A stretch of DNA of 64,000 nt from Prevotella sp. Its GTDB lineage: Bacteria > Bacillota > Clostridia > Oscillospirales > Ruminococcaceae. Below, in pieces: positions 1-8,213 of this stretch. The translations under genes were made by a program, and so were the position numbers. The notes beneath the pieces are model-generated. The model ran no database searches, was not told the origin of the DNA, and worked only from the letters and a program-made list of their open reading frames with translations. The stretch covers positions 140,231 to 204,230 of the forward strand of contig JAMPIC010000001.1 of the NCBI GenBank assembly GCA_023663025.1. Direction: 5' to 3'. Every line of letters starts with the position of its first letter. Position 1 is the first letter of the stretch.

Positions 1-60
1 GCTGGCGAACTTTTTAGTCGCGGCTTCGCCGCGCGGGGCGCTGTCGTTTTGTTTTTGTGC
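1..60 (-). repeat. Hairpin-array element, partial copy D
   Basis: Read on the minus strand, this stretch carries the GCGGC-GAA-GCCGC hairpin followed by GACTAAAAAGTTCGCCAGC. The same start is seen in the copies near 55.8, 56.3 and 61.1 kb. The flank at 40-75 (AAATTG...TTTAGC...ACAAAACG on the minus strand) also matches the flank of copy A. The element runs off the left edge of the window, so only its first hairpin is visible. Confidence 0.75.
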
Positions 61-78
61 TAAATTACAATTTACCGC

Positions 79-723
79 CTATTTTTTCTTGAAATTGCTG
101 CGTATCTTCCTGTACTTGATTTTGTCACGGATAAAGCGGAAAAAATCCCCGCCGAAAAACAGCAGAAAATTCAGCATTGAAAACAAAATTATTATCCGCG
201 TGCTCATAAACGGCGTAAAAATAAAATTGTAGATTATGAACGCCGCGTCCACCCAAGCAAGCCACTTCATCTTCACGGGAATGAAAAAGAACAGCAGGAG
301 CTGCATATTCGGGTTGATCACAGCCATCGCCAAAAACAGCGTAAGATTAAGATAATGCGCCGTGGCGCCTCCGGTGATAAATCCGCCTATAACAGCGAAA
401 AGCACGCCGCTGAAATAGTACGCGTTGAAACGGAAGCCGCCCCAGTAGTCCTCCAGGCTTGAGCCGATAAGCCAGTACAGGTACAGCCAAAACACCATGC
501 TTATGGGATTTCCGCTTTCGGGAATGAATATAAAGGAGATCACCCGCCATATCTGTCCGCGCATTATCGCACCGCGGCTGAAAGACAGAAACGAAAACAG
601 CGGGATATCCGTCGCCAGATACTGGAACGCGAACACTATTCCCGTGCCTATAACGATGTACAGCATTAAATTGCTTATATAGAACCGTCCGAATTTCCGT
701 TCAAGCTTATTGAGTAAATTCAA
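79..723 (-). CDS. Rhomboid-like integral membrane protein
   Basis: This 214-residue protein has about six hydrophobic segments and a basic C-terminal tail (KYRKIRSNFKKK). The segment GQIWRVISFIFIP near residue 56 and YWLIGSSLEDYWG near residue 84 match the loop-1 region of rhomboid and derlin-like proteins. The GxSG catalytic serine motif and the partner histidine are not seen, so it is probably an inactive rhomboid relative and not a protease. It is transcribed alone, divergently from the DUF1858 gene. Substrate and role are unknown. Confidence 0.7.
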   Translation of the reverse strand: MNLLNKLERKFGRFYISNLMLYIVIGTGIVFAFQYLATDIPLFSFLSFSRGAIMRGQIWRVISFIFIPESGNPISMVFWLYLYWLIGSSLEDYWGGFRFNAYYFSGVLFAVIGGFITGGATAHYLNLTLFLAMAVINPNMQLLLFFFIPVKMKWLAWVDAAFIIYNFIFTPFMSTRIIILFSMLNFLLFFGGDFFRFIRDKIKYRKIRSNFKKK

Positions 724-761
724 TTCAGATACCTCTTTTCATAAATTTGGAAGGTACTGAA

Positions 762-790
762 ATTATACCACATATCCCTAAAAAAATCAA
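762..790 (-). promoter_or_regulatory. Promoter of the rhomboid-like gene
   Basis: On the minus strand TTGATT (790-785) lies 17 bases before TATAAT (767-762), with a TGG just before the -10 box, giving an extended -10 promoter. It points at the rhomboid-like gene starting at 723. Confidence 0.6.
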
Positions 791-797
791 CAGGCTA

Positions 798-839
798 TTG
801 CAAATATTAAAAAAATAGGTTATAATACTGTTACAGTAT
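798..839 (+). promoter_or_regulatory. Promoter with overlapping 15-bp palindrome
   Basis: TTGCAA (798-803), a 17-base spacer and TATAAT (821-826) form a promoter for the DUF1858 gene. The perfect palindrome ATACTGT-T-ACAGTAT (825-839) overlaps the -10 box and likely start site, the usual position of a repressor operator. The cognate regulator is not identifiable. Confidence 0.6.
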
Positions 840-858
840 ATTTTGGAGGAATGTCAAA

Positions 859-1059
859 ATGAAGATCACAAAAGATATGATAATCGGCGATATTCTCGAC
901 CTTGACGCGGACACCGCCCCGTTCTTTCTTGAGATGGGTATGCACTGCCTGGGCTGTCCCTCGTCGAGGGGCGAAAGCCTTGCCGACGCCTGCGCGGTTC
1001 ACGGAGTAAGTCCCGACGACCTTGTCGCCAAGCTCAACAGGCACTTCGAGAATAAGTAA
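859..1059 (+). CDS. DUF1858 domain protein (redox-disulfide type)
   Basis: This 66-residue protein is a stand-alone DUF1858 domain, a family that often occurs with hybrid-cluster proteins. The hallmark HCLGCP at about residues 32-37 gives a CxxC pair that could form a redox disulfide or bind metal. The ATG follows a good TTTTGGAGGAATGTCAAA ribosome site. The gene is monocistronic, with its own promoter upstream and a hairpin after the stop. No hybrid-cluster protein is present in the window, so its partner is unknown. Confidence 0.85.
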   Translation: MKITKDMIIGDILDLDADTAPFFLEMGMHCLGCPSSRGESLADACAVHGVSPDDLVAKLNRHFENK

Positions 1060-1065
1060 ACACCG

Positions 1066-1093
1066 AGGGCGTAAGGTTTTGGCTTTACGCCCT
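1066..1093 (+). terminator. Hairpin after DUF1858 gene
   Basis: AGGGCGTAA (1066-1074) pairs with TTACGCCCT (1085-1093) around a ten-base loop. The T-tract is weak, so termination may be partial. Confidence 0.5.
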
Positions 1094-1209
1094 TAATGCG
1101 CTTCCGTAAATATTTGGGACATCATATGTTCATGATATATATGTTTATTTATTGGACAAAACCAACTATAATACATATGAACAATATTTCATATAAATAA
1201 AAGGAAACT

Positions 1210-2652
1210 ATGCTTGATATGCTTGATAAAAGACTGCAGCTCTGCGCCGAGTTCGTCAGAGGGGAAAGGGTCTGCGACGTGGGTACGGATCACGCCTATT
1301 TGGTTGCCGAACTGCTCTCGTCGGGGAAATGCGTTACCGCCGCCGCTTCGGACATAAACGAAAAGCCTCTCGCCGCGGCAAGGGAAACTCTCGCCAAAGC
1401 GGGGGTCTCGGACAGGGCGGATATAATTCTTTCGGACGGACTTAAAAACGTCCCCGAAAGCGGGATAACCGATATCGTTATCGCGGGAATGGGCGGCGAG
1501 CTTATCGCGGAAATACTGTCGGACTGCGGTTGGCTGGAGGGGAAAAACCTGATCTTGCAGCCAATGAGCCGCGCCGACGTTCTGATAAGACGGCTCTGCG
1601 AAGGCGGCTTCGAGATACTTGCGCAGCGGGCGGTCTCGGACGGAAAATTCCGCTACACCGTCATAAACGCGGTGAAGAACGGTTCGCTCCCGTTCAGTCC
1701 CGAGCCGATATTCGAGCAGCTGGGAAAGCTGGAGCTTTCCGACCCCGAAGCGAAGCTTTACGCCGAACGGCAGGCGGAACGGCTTTTCCGCGAGGGACGG
1801 GCTTCGGGACGGACGGATAAAATATCTCTCGCCGCGGAAATTTCCGCAAGGATCGGAGGAAAAAATATGTACACGGTAAAAGACCTGATGATACTTATGG
1901 ACAGGATCGCCCCGCTGAAAAATATCCACAAGGGGGACAATTCGGGGCTGCTCGCGGGGGACGAAAACACCCCCGTCACAAAGGTTCTGTTCGCGCTGGA
2001 CATCACCTGCGAGGTTGTACGCGAAGCCGTTAAAATCGGCGCGGAGGCAATCGTGGCGCACCACCCTGTCATATTCCACCCGCTTTACCGGCTGGACGAA
2101 AGCAACCCCGCCTGTCTCGCCCTGAAACACGGCATAGCCTGCATTTGCTTCCATTCGCCCCTGGATATGGCGGACGACGGCGTAAACGACATTATTTTCG
2201 ATATGCTTAGTCCCGATTTGGGACTGAAAAAGCTGTCCGTATTGGAGTCCGTCCACCCCGACGGACGGGGCTACGGCTGGGTATGCTCGGTAAAGAATGA
2301 GCTTCTCCCAAGCGAACTGGGAAAGCTTTTAAAGGACGTTTTCGGCTGCACGGTCGTCCGCTACACGAACAGCGGCAAACTCGTCAAAAAGCTTGCTTTC
2401 TGCTCGGGAGGAGCGGGGGGAAATCTCCCTCTCGCCATAGAGCAGGGCGCGGACGCCTACGTCACGGGGGACGTGAAGCACGACCAGTGGATAACCGCCC
2501 GCAACAGCGGCGCAGCTCTCTACGACTGCGGACATTTCCACACGGAGGATATCGTTATCCCCTATCTGATAAAGCGTTTCCGCGAGGAATACCCGCAGCT
2601 TGAAGCGGTGCGCGCCGAAGCGGACAGAGACCCCGTTGACTACATTCTGTAA
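1210..2652 (+). CDS. trmK-nif3: TrmK (tRNA A22 methyltransferase) fused to Nif3-like protein
   Basis: One uninterrupted frame of 480 residues holds two proteins that are normally separate neighbours. Residues 1-219 are a TrmK-type SAM methyltransferase for adenine-22 of tRNA: motif I VCDVGTDHAYL (21-31), SDG (75-77) and AGMGG (92-96). Residues 220-480 are a Nif3/YbgI-family protein with a dinuclear metal site: AHHPVIFHPL near 283-292 and GHFHTE in the C-terminal part. The Nif3 half is about 261 residues, like the short E. coli YbgI, and lacks the PII-like insert of Bacillus YqfO. A strong internal ribosome site precedes Met220, so separate Nif3 may also be made. The ATG at 1210 follows AAAAGGAAACT. 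Known pairing: yqfN-yqfO in Firmicutes; the fusion is read directly from the sequence. Confidence 0.88.
   Translation: MLDMLDKRLQLCAEFVRGERVCDVGTDHAYLVAELLSSGKCVTAAASDINEKPLAAARETLAKAGVSDRADIILSDGLKNVPESGITDIVIAGMGGELIAEILSDCGWLEGKNLILQPMSRADVLIRRLCEGGFEILAQRAVSDGKFRYTVINAVKNGSLPFSPEPIFEQLGKLELSDPEAKLYAERQAERLFREGRASGRTDKISLAAEISARIGGKNMYTVKDLMILMDRIAPLKNIHKGDNSGLLAGDENTPVTKVLFALDITCEVVREAVKIGAEAIVAHHPVIFHPLYRLDESNPACLALKHGIACICFHSPLDMADDGVNDIIFDMLSPDLGLKKLSVLESVHPDGRGYGWVCSVKNELLPSELGKLLKDVFGCTVVRYTNSGKLVKKLAFCSGGAGGNLPLAIEQGADAYVTGDVKHDQWITARNSGAALYDCGHFHTEDIVIPYLIKRFREEYPQLEAVRAEADRDPVDYIL
1855..1869 (+). promoter_or_regulatory. Internal ribosome binding site before the Nif3 half
   Basis: GGAGG (1855-1859) lies seven bases before ATG (1867-1869), which is codon 220 of the fused frame. 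This is as good a site as those of true starts nearby and would allow independent initiation of the Nif3-like protein. Confidence 0.7.
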
Positions 2653-2757
2653 GGAGACCGTTACGCTTATCTGTCCGAAATGCGGCGGGAAGCCTGCGCG
2701 GGAGGGGAAGTCCCGTAAACCTGTTCGCCGTATGACGTCAAACCAAAGGAGGTCAAT

Positions 2758-3183
2758 ATGCTGAAAGATTTTTTCAAAGGCTTCGGGAAAAAGGATGCGT
2801 CCGGCGAAACCGCCGAGGAAACGCCTTTTATCGAACCCTACGACTTTTTTATCGAAGCGGACGAGCGGTTCAGCGGCGAAAAGATCATCGAAACGGAAAA
2901 TATCCGCGGCTTGGATATCCTCGCCGCGCTGGAGGAAATGGATCTCGCCTTTGACTTGGTGAACCATTTCGGCATACGCCGAAAGCTGAAAAAAATGTTT
3001 GACGGTCTGGCGTTTGAAATAGGCGAGTACATTTCCTACGAGGGCGGCAGGGAAACGGAAAATTTTTTCCTTGAGGAAATAGACGACAGGAATTTTGAAG
3101 TATCCGTGAAAATTTCCCGCAGTTCCGACCGTGACCCGTTCAAACTCGTTTTAAAAATAAATCCCGAGGAAGAACAATTCTAA
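2758..3183 (+). CDS. Uncharacterised acidic protein
   Basis: This 141-residue soluble protein is rich in Glu and Asp, has no signal peptide or membrane segment, and matches no family I recognise. The ATG follows CCAAAGGAGGTCAAT, an excellent ribosome site. It lies 105 bases after trmK-nif3 and 48 bases before rqcH in the same direction, so it is probably co-transcribed with translation and RNA maintenance genes. The middle part (residues 45-90) looks helical and the C-terminus looks like beta strands. Confidence 0.75.
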   Translation: MLKDFFKGFGKKDASGETAEETPFIEPYDFFIEADERFSGEKIIETENIRGLDILAALEEMDLAFDLVNHFGIRRKLKKMFDGLAFEIGEYISYEGGRETENFFLEEIDDRNFEVSVKISRSSDRDPFKLVLKINPEEEQF

Positions 3184-3231
3184 CTTCTATACTCTAACCC
3201 TCTGACTTCTAAAAGAAAAGGAGCATCGGCT

Positions 3232-4980
3232 ATGGCTTTGGACGGCGCGTTTCTGCACTTAGTCAAAAAAGAACTCGAACCCCTTATCGGCGGCAGGGTG
3301 GACAAAATCAGCCAGCCCTCCCGTGAGGAGATCGTGATGACCTTCCGCACGCGCGGGGGAAACGAAAAGCTGCTGCTGTCCGCTTCGGCGGGCTCGGCGC
3401 GGGCGCATATAACAAAAAAATCCATCGAGAACCCGAAAGTCCCGCCAATGTTCTGTATGCTGCTGCGGAAGCATTTCGGAAACGGCAGGCTGCTTGCCAT
3501 ACGGCAGGACGGTCTGGAACGCATTCTGTACTTCGATTTCGAGGCTATGAACGAACTGGGGGATATGGTAAAAGTCACCCTGGCGGCGGAAATTATGGGG
3601 CGGTGCTCAAACATCGTCATAATAAACGCCGAGGGTAAAATCATCGACAGCATAAAACGGGTCGACCCCGAAATGTCCCGCGAAAGACCCGTCCTGCCGG
3701 GTATGACCTACACTTATCCGCCCCGAAGCGACCGTCTCGATTTCAGGACCTGCTCGGCGGCGGACATTGCGGCGGCTCTCGAGACTCTGCCCGAATGCGG
3801 CGCAGCAAAGGCGCTGGTAAAAATTTTCGAGGGGATTTCCCCCATTGCCGCCCGCGAATGGATATACTGTGCGGCTCGGGGCGAGGATATACCCAAAAGC
3901 GATATCCGCGGCGAGGTTCTGGAGCGGCTTGCCTTTGCGGTGGAGCAGACCGCCGGCGAATGCCGCGGGGGAAAATGCTGCTTTACCGTGGTAAAGGACG
4001 GGGACGGCGCGCTGAAAGATTTCTCTTTTATGCCGCTGTATCAGTACGGCGGACTTATGACGTCAAAGGAGCTGCCCTCGGCGTGCGGGCTGCTGGATTA
4101 TTTTTACAGCGAGCGGGACGGCGTTTCCCGTATGAAGCAGCGGTCGCAGGATCTCCACAGGCTTTTGCAGAACACCTCGGAGCGGATCTCCCGCCGCCTT
4201 GCGGTACAGCGCGAGGAGCTGAAAAAGTCCGCCGACAGGGATAAGCTCAAGCTGATGGGCGACCTGATATCCGCAAACCTGTACCGAATTGAAAAAGGTA
4301 TGACCTGCGTTAAAGCCGAGAATTTTTACGAGGACGGCTGTCCCCCCATCGAGATAAAGCTCGACCCGAGGCTCACGCCCTCAAAGAATATGCAGAAATA
4401 CTACGCCGAGTACCGCAAAGCCGACACCGCCGAGAAGATACTCACCGAGCAGATAGCGCGGGGCGAGGAAGAGCTGCTGTACATCGACAGCGTTTTCGAC
4501 GCGCTGACCCGCACCAAAAGCGAGGACGAGGTGAACGAGCTGAGACTGGAGCTTTCCGAGCAGGGCTATATACGCTCCTCAAAGCTGAAAGGAAAGCCGC
4601 CGAAAAGTCGTCCCCCGCTGGAGTTCAGGTCTCCCGACGGCTTCACGGTGCTGGTGGGCAGGAACAACAAGCAGAACGACGCGCTTACGACGAAGCTTGC
4701 GGACAAAACCGATATCTGGCTCCACACAAAGGATATAACCGGCTCGCACGTTATAATCCGCGCGGAGGGACGGGAAGTCCCCGACGGCACGGTAATGTGG
4801 GCGGCGAGGGTGGCGGCTTTCCACAGCAAGGCGAAAAATTCCTCCCAAGTGCCCGTGGACTACGTTCCGGTGCGGTTCGTGAAAAAGCCGTCGGGAGCGA
4901 AGCCGGGAATGGTCATCTTTACCAACAACCGCACCCTTTACGTTAAGCCGCTTGACCCCGACGACCCCGACGGGGACTAA
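3232..4980 (+). CDS. rqcH: RqcH / NFACT family ribosome quality control protein
   Basis: This 582-residue protein is the bacterial NEMF/Tae2 homologue (also annotated fibronectin-binding protein A). RqcH binds stalled 50S subunits and directs addition of alanine tails. The N-terminal NFACT-N domain starts MALDGAFLHLVKKELEP and continues through LLRKHFGNGRLL near residue 82. A coiled-coil region spans roughly 300-450. The C-terminal NFACT-R (DUF814) domain includes DIWLHTKDITGSHVII near 494-509 and HSKAKNSSQVPVDY near 535-548. Length is normal for the family. The ATG at 3232 follows AAAGGAGCATCGGCT. It is the last gene of the trmK-nif3 run before a palindromic repeat. Confidence 0.92.
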   Translation: MALDGAFLHLVKKELEPLIGGRVDKISQPSREEIVMTFRTRGGNEKLLLSASAGSARAHITKKSIENPKVPPMFCMLLRKHFGNGRLLAIRQDGLERILYFDFEAMNELGDMVKVTLAAEIMGRCSNIVIINAEGKIIDSIKRVDPEMSRERPVLPGMTYTYPPRSDRLDFRTCSAADIAAALETLPECGAAKALVKIFEGISPIAAREWIYCAARGEDIPKSDIRGEVLERLAFAVEQTAGECRGGKCCFTVVKDGDGALKDFSFMPLYQYGGLMTSKELPSACGLLDYFYSERDGVSRMKQRSQDLHRLLQNTSERISRRLAVQREELKKSADRDKLKLMGDLISANLYRIEKGMTCVKAENFYEDGCPPIEIKLDPRLTPSKNMQKYYAEYRKADTAEKILTEQIARGEEELLYIDSVFDALTRTKSEDEVNELRLELSEQGYIRSSKLKGKPPKSRPPLEFRSPDGFTVLVGRNNKQNDALTTKLADKTDIWLHTKDITGSHVIIRAEGREVPDGTVMWAARVAAFHSKAKNSSQVPVDYVPVRFVKKPSGAKPGMVIFTNNRTLYVKPLDPDDPDGD

Positions 4981-5066
4981 GGGGACTGCGGCAGTCCGCG
5001 CCCGTAGGGACGGGGTTTTCCACGCCCGGGATATGCGGCAAGGGGACGGAAAACCCGTCCCCCGTA
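4981..5066. repeat. GC-rich palindromic element after rqcH
   Basis: The gap holds nested GC-rich inverted repeats: GGACTGC/GCAGTCC at 4983-4997 and GGACGGGGTTTTCC against GGACGGAAAACCCGTCC further on. The ACGG-AAA-CCCGTCCCC module is shared with sequences at 15.2, 25.95, 31.97 and 56.39 kb. It lies between convergent rqcH and the Rrf2 gene and may also terminate transcription. Confidence 0.6.
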
Positions 5067-5083
5067 AAATTCCGCGCGGCGTA

Positions 5084-5512
5084 CTATAAAGCGTTTCGGT
5101 AATTTTCGAGCACCTCCGCCATTGTCACCGACTTCAGGCTGTCCGACAAAGCCTCCGCTATTTTGGCGTAGGACTGCCCCAGAACCGCGCCGATATTCCT
5201 GCCCACGGGACAGACCCGTGACGGAGAGGAATGTATCCCGAAAAGCTTTTCGAGAAAATCCGGCTCTACGGCGCGGCATATGCGGTACAGGGATATTTCC
5301 TCCGCGGGACAGACCATCTCCGCGCCGCCCGTTCCCGGTCTTACGGAAATAATGCCGTCCTTTTTGAGAGCGCTCATTATTCCCCGCACCGTGACGGCGT
5401 TCACCCCCGAGGACTTGGACAGCACGTCGCTTGTTACCCTGCTGTCCTTTCCGAACTCGCTTATCAGTATCAGACAATGCACCGCTATCGAGCATTTATT
5501 GCTTATATGCAC
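5084..5512 (-). CDS. Rrf2 family transcriptional regulator
   Basis: This 142-residue Rrf2 protein has an N-terminal winged helix (HISNKCSIAVHCLILISEF) and ends with the typical SRVCPVGRNIGAVL segment around Cys101, as in the YwnA-like branch. It has five cysteines (7, 13, 68, 79, 101), but the C-x5-C-x7-C iron-sulfur pattern of IscR/NsrR is absent. The frame is open far upstream into copA. The chosen GTG start (5512) fits the family N-terminus and is preceded by GGGAGGCGGATTT. It is divergent from copA over a shared promoter region, which suggests it controls itself and the copper genes. The signal sensed is unknown. Confidence 0.85.
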   Translation of the reverse strand: MHISNKCSIAVHCLILISEFGKDSRVTSDVLSKSSGVNAVTVRGIMSALKKDGIISVRPGTGGAEMVCPAEEISLYRICRAVEPDFLEKLFGIHSSPSRVCPVGRNIGAVLGQSYAKIAEALSDSLKSVTMAEVLENYRNAL

Positions 5513-5531
5513 AAATCCGCCTCCCGAACCT

Positions 5532-5603
5532 TGATATATTCTTATTATATCACAAAGAAATATTGATGTAAAGCTTGACATTACAGCTTCGGCGGAGTAT
5601 AAT
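5532..5603. promoter_or_regulatory. Divergent promoters of rrf2 and copA with operator-like palindrome
   Basis: Plus strand: TTGACA (5575-5580), 17-base spacer, TATAAT (5598-5603), a perfect sigma-A promoter for copA. Minus strand: TTTACA (5572-5567), 17-base spacer, TATAAT (5549-5544) for the Rrf2 gene. The palindrome TGATATA-N7-TATATCA (5532-5552) covers the Rrf2 -10 box and is a candidate binding site for the Rrf2 protein. Confidence 0.8.
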
Positions 5604-5692
5604 ATAGATGTAATTTTAAATTTTACACCAAATCCGGGACGCAGCCGCAGCGGCGCAAACGTCCCGCGCAAATACCGCAAAGGAGGACTTTC

Positions 5693-7894
5693 ATGAAAAA
5701 AACCTATAAAATTTCGGGCATGACCTGCGCCGCCTGCGCGGCAAGGATAGAACGCTTCGTCAAAAAGCTTGACGGGGTAAACGACGCAAGCGTTAATTTC
5801 GCCGCCGAATGCCTTACCGTGGATTCGGAAAAGGTCGGCGCAAAAGAGGTGGAAGCCGCCGTTGTAAAGGCAGGCTACGCTTTCGCGGACAAGAACGCAA
5901 AGCCGAAAATGTCCCGCGACAAGGTAATGCTCATAAGGCTGATACTGTCGCTGCTGTTCGCCGTTCCGCTGCTGACGGTCAGCATGGGACACATGGTCGG
6001 AATGCCCCTGCCCGCCGCCATAGAGCCGCACAGCAATCCCATGAATTTCGCGCTGGCGCAGCTCCTGCTGACCGTCCCGGTAATAATCATCGGCTGGAAA
6101 TTTTTTTGGGACGGTTTCCGCAACCTTTTCAGGCTGTCCCCCAATATGGACAGTCTCATCGCCCTCGGTTCCACAGCTGCGCTTGTGTACGGTTTCTATG
6201 CCATGTATAAGATAGGACGGGGCGAGACGGACTACGCCATGCACCTTTATTTCGAGTCCTGCGCAACGATACTCACGCTCATCACGCTGGGCAAGTATCT
6301 TGAAGCCCGCTCAAAGGGCAAGACGGACGAATCCGTCAAAAAGCTGATGAACCTCGCTCCCAAAACAGCTTTTGTAATGCGGGGCGAAAAGGAGCTTGAA
6401 GTCGCCCTGAGTCAGGTCAAGGTGGGAGACATTGTCGTGTCCCGTTCGGGCGAGAGCATTGCCGTGGACGGCGAGATAACCGAGGGCAGCGCGGTGGTGG
6501 ACGAATCCATGCTGACGGGAGAAAGCGTCCCCGTGGAGAAAAAGGCCGGCGACAAGGTAGTGGGCGCGACACTTAACAAAAACGGATTTTTCAAGTACCG
6601 TTCCGAAAAAGTGGGCGAGGACACGGCGCTGTCCCGCATAATAAAATTCGTGGAGGAAGCGCAGGGGTCGAAAGCTCCCATAGCGCGGCTTGCGGACGTC
6701 ATTTCGGCGTACTTTGTCCCCACGGTGCTGGCTCTCGCGGTGGTAGCCTCCCTCGGCTGGCTTATCGCGGGTGAAAGCGGGGAATTCTGCGTGACCATTC
6801 TGATAAGCGTTCTTGTAATAGCCTGTCCCTGCGCTCTGGGACTTGCCACTCCCACAGCGATAATGGTAGGCACCGGCAAGGGAGCGGAAAACGGCATACT
6901 GATAAAAGGCGGTCAGCCTCTTGAACAGGCGTGCAAAATAACCACAGTCGTTTTCGACAAAACTGGAACTCTCACGGAGGGCAAGCCGTCGCTGACCGAT
7001 ACAGTTCCCAATGGCATAGGTGAGGACGAGCTTGTACGCCTTGCCGCTTCGGGAGAAGCCGCTTCGGGGCACCCTCTCAGCGAGGCGGTGGTGCAGTACG
7101 CAAAGGATCGGGAACTTGAGCTTTTCCCCGCCGAAAACTACACCGACCTTGACGGCAGGGGAATTTCCGCCGAGGTGGACGGGAAACGGCTTCTTATCGG
7201 CAACCGCAGGCTCATGGACGAGGAAAAAATAACCGTTCCCGAGGAATTTGCCGAAAAAGCGGAACGTCTTGCCGATTTGGGCAGGACCCCCATGTACGCC
7301 GCTTACGGCGGAGCTTTTATAGGACTTATCGCCGCCGCCGATACCATAAAAAAAGAAAGTCTCGAAGCGGTCGCCGAGCTGCACAAAATGGGCGTAAAGA
7401 CCCTTATGCTGACGGGCGACAACACCCGCACAGCGCGCGCCGTTGCGGGAGAGCTTAATATCGACAGCTTTATCGCCGAGGTTCTTCCCGAAGAAAAGGC
7501 GGAGCACATCAAAAAGCTCCAGCAGGAGGGCGAAGCCGTGGCAATGGCGGGCGACGGAATAAACGACGCTGTCGCTCTCACGCAGGCGGACGTTGGCATC
7601 GCCGTGGGGCAGGGTACGGACGTCGCCATTGAGTGCGCGGATATAGTCCTCATCAAGGACGACCTGCGGGACGTGTGCAAAGCGATACGTCTTTCAAAAG
7701 CGACCATACGCAACATCAAGCAGAACCTGTTCTGGGCTTTCGGCTACAATTCGCTGGGAATACCCGTGGCAATGGGAGTTCTGCACATTTTCGGCGGACC
7801 GCTCCTCAACCCGATGATAGCCGCCGCAGCTATGAGCTTAAGCTCGGTATCGGTGGTGTCCAATGCGCTTCGCCTTAAAACGGTCAAACTGTAA
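5693..7894 (+). CDS. copA: Copper-exporting P1B-type ATPase
   Basis: This 733-residue protein exports Cu(I) from the cytoplasm. It has one N-terminal metal-binding domain with GMTCAACAARIE (CxxC at residues 12 and 15), then eight hydrophobic segments. It carries the actuator TGES motif, the transmembrane copper site ACPCALGLATP near residue 378, phosphorylation motif DKTGTLT near 423, SGHPLSEA near 457 and GDGINDA near 620. Many Firmicute CopA proteins have two N-terminal metal domains; this one has one. The ATG follows GCAAAGGAGGACTTTC. It is transcribed with copZ and divergently from an Rrf2 regulator, an unusual regulator for copper genes. Confidence 0.95.
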   Translation: MKKTYKISGMTCAACAARIERFVKKLDGVNDASVNFAAECLTVDSEKVGAKEVEAAVVKAGYAFADKNAKPKMSRDKVMLIRLILSLLFAVPLLTVSMGHMVGMPLPAAIEPHSNPMNFALAQLLLTVPVIIIGWKFFWDGFRNLFRLSPNMDSLIALGSTAALVYGFYAMYKIGRGETDYAMHLYFESCATILTLITLGKYLEARSKGKTDESVKKLMNLAPKTAFVMRGEKELEVALSQVKVGDIVVSRSGESIAVDGEITEGSAVVDESMLTGESVPVEKKAGDKVVGATLNKNGFFKYRSEKVGEDTALSRIIKFVEEAQGSKAPIARLADVISAYFVPTVLALAVVASLGWLIAGESGEFCVTILISVLVIACPCALGLATPTAIMVGTGKGAENGILIKGGQPLEQACKITTVVFDKTGTLTEGKPSLTDTVPNGIGEDELVRLAASGEAASGHPLSEAVVQYAKDRELELFPAENYTDLDGRGISAEVDGKRLLIGNRRLMDEEKITVPEEFAEKAERLADLGRTPMYAAYGGAFIGLIAAADTIKKESLEAVAELHKMGVKTLMLTGDNTRTARAVAGELNIDSFIAEVLPEEKAEHIKKLQQEGEAVAMAGDGINDAVALTQADVGIAVGQGTDVAIECADIVLIKDDLRDVCKAIRLSKATIRNIKQNLFWAFGYNSLGIPVAMGVLHIFGGPLLNPMIAAAAMSLSSVSVVSNALRLKTVKL

Positions 7895-8008
7895 TAAGGT
7901 TTGCGGGGGACGTTTACCCCGTCCCCAAAAGATAACACGGCAAGTATAGGGTATAGATATCTATCCTCTATTCTCTGAATTTCTAATTTCTAACAGGAGG
8001 TTTTTGCT

Positions 8009-8209
8009 ATGAAAAAGAAGATCACAATTGAGGGCATGATGTGCGAGCACTGCGTCGCTCACGTTAAGGAGGCTCTGGAAGGATTGGGCGCGGCAAATGT
8101 TGAGGTCTCGCTGGAGGGCGGTTACGCGGTATGCGAGACGGACCGACCCGACGGGGACATCAAGTCCGCTGTTGAGGACGAGGGTTACGATGTAAAAGGT
8201 ATTGAATAA
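8009..8209 (+). CDS. copZ: Copper chaperone CopZ-like (HMA domain)
   Basis: This 66-residue heavy-metal-associated domain has the metal site GMMCEHC (Cys12 and Cys15), followed by the beta-alpha-beta-beta-alpha-beta pattern of the family. It would carry Cu(I) to the N-terminal domain of CopA. The ATG follows CAGGAGGTTTTTGCT. It lies 114 bases after copA in the same direction and ends at a strong terminator. The gap contains one GGGGACG...CGTCCCC inverted repeat. Confidence 0.88.
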   Translation: MKKKITIEGMMCEHCVAHVKEALEGLGAANVEVSLEGGYAVCETDRPDGDIKSAVEDEGYDVKGIE

Positions 8210-8213
8210 AATG

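Noticed and set aside
5513..6244. Long N-terminal extension of the Rrf2 gene
   Set aside because: The open frame continues upstream through the copA promoter and coding sequence, but a GTG with a good ribosome site at 5512 matches the Rrf2 N-terminus and the promoter at 5544-5572 leaves no room for more.
6311..7507. 398-codon minus-strand frame inside copA
   Set aside because: It is antisense to conserved P-type ATPase motifs and has no independent signals.
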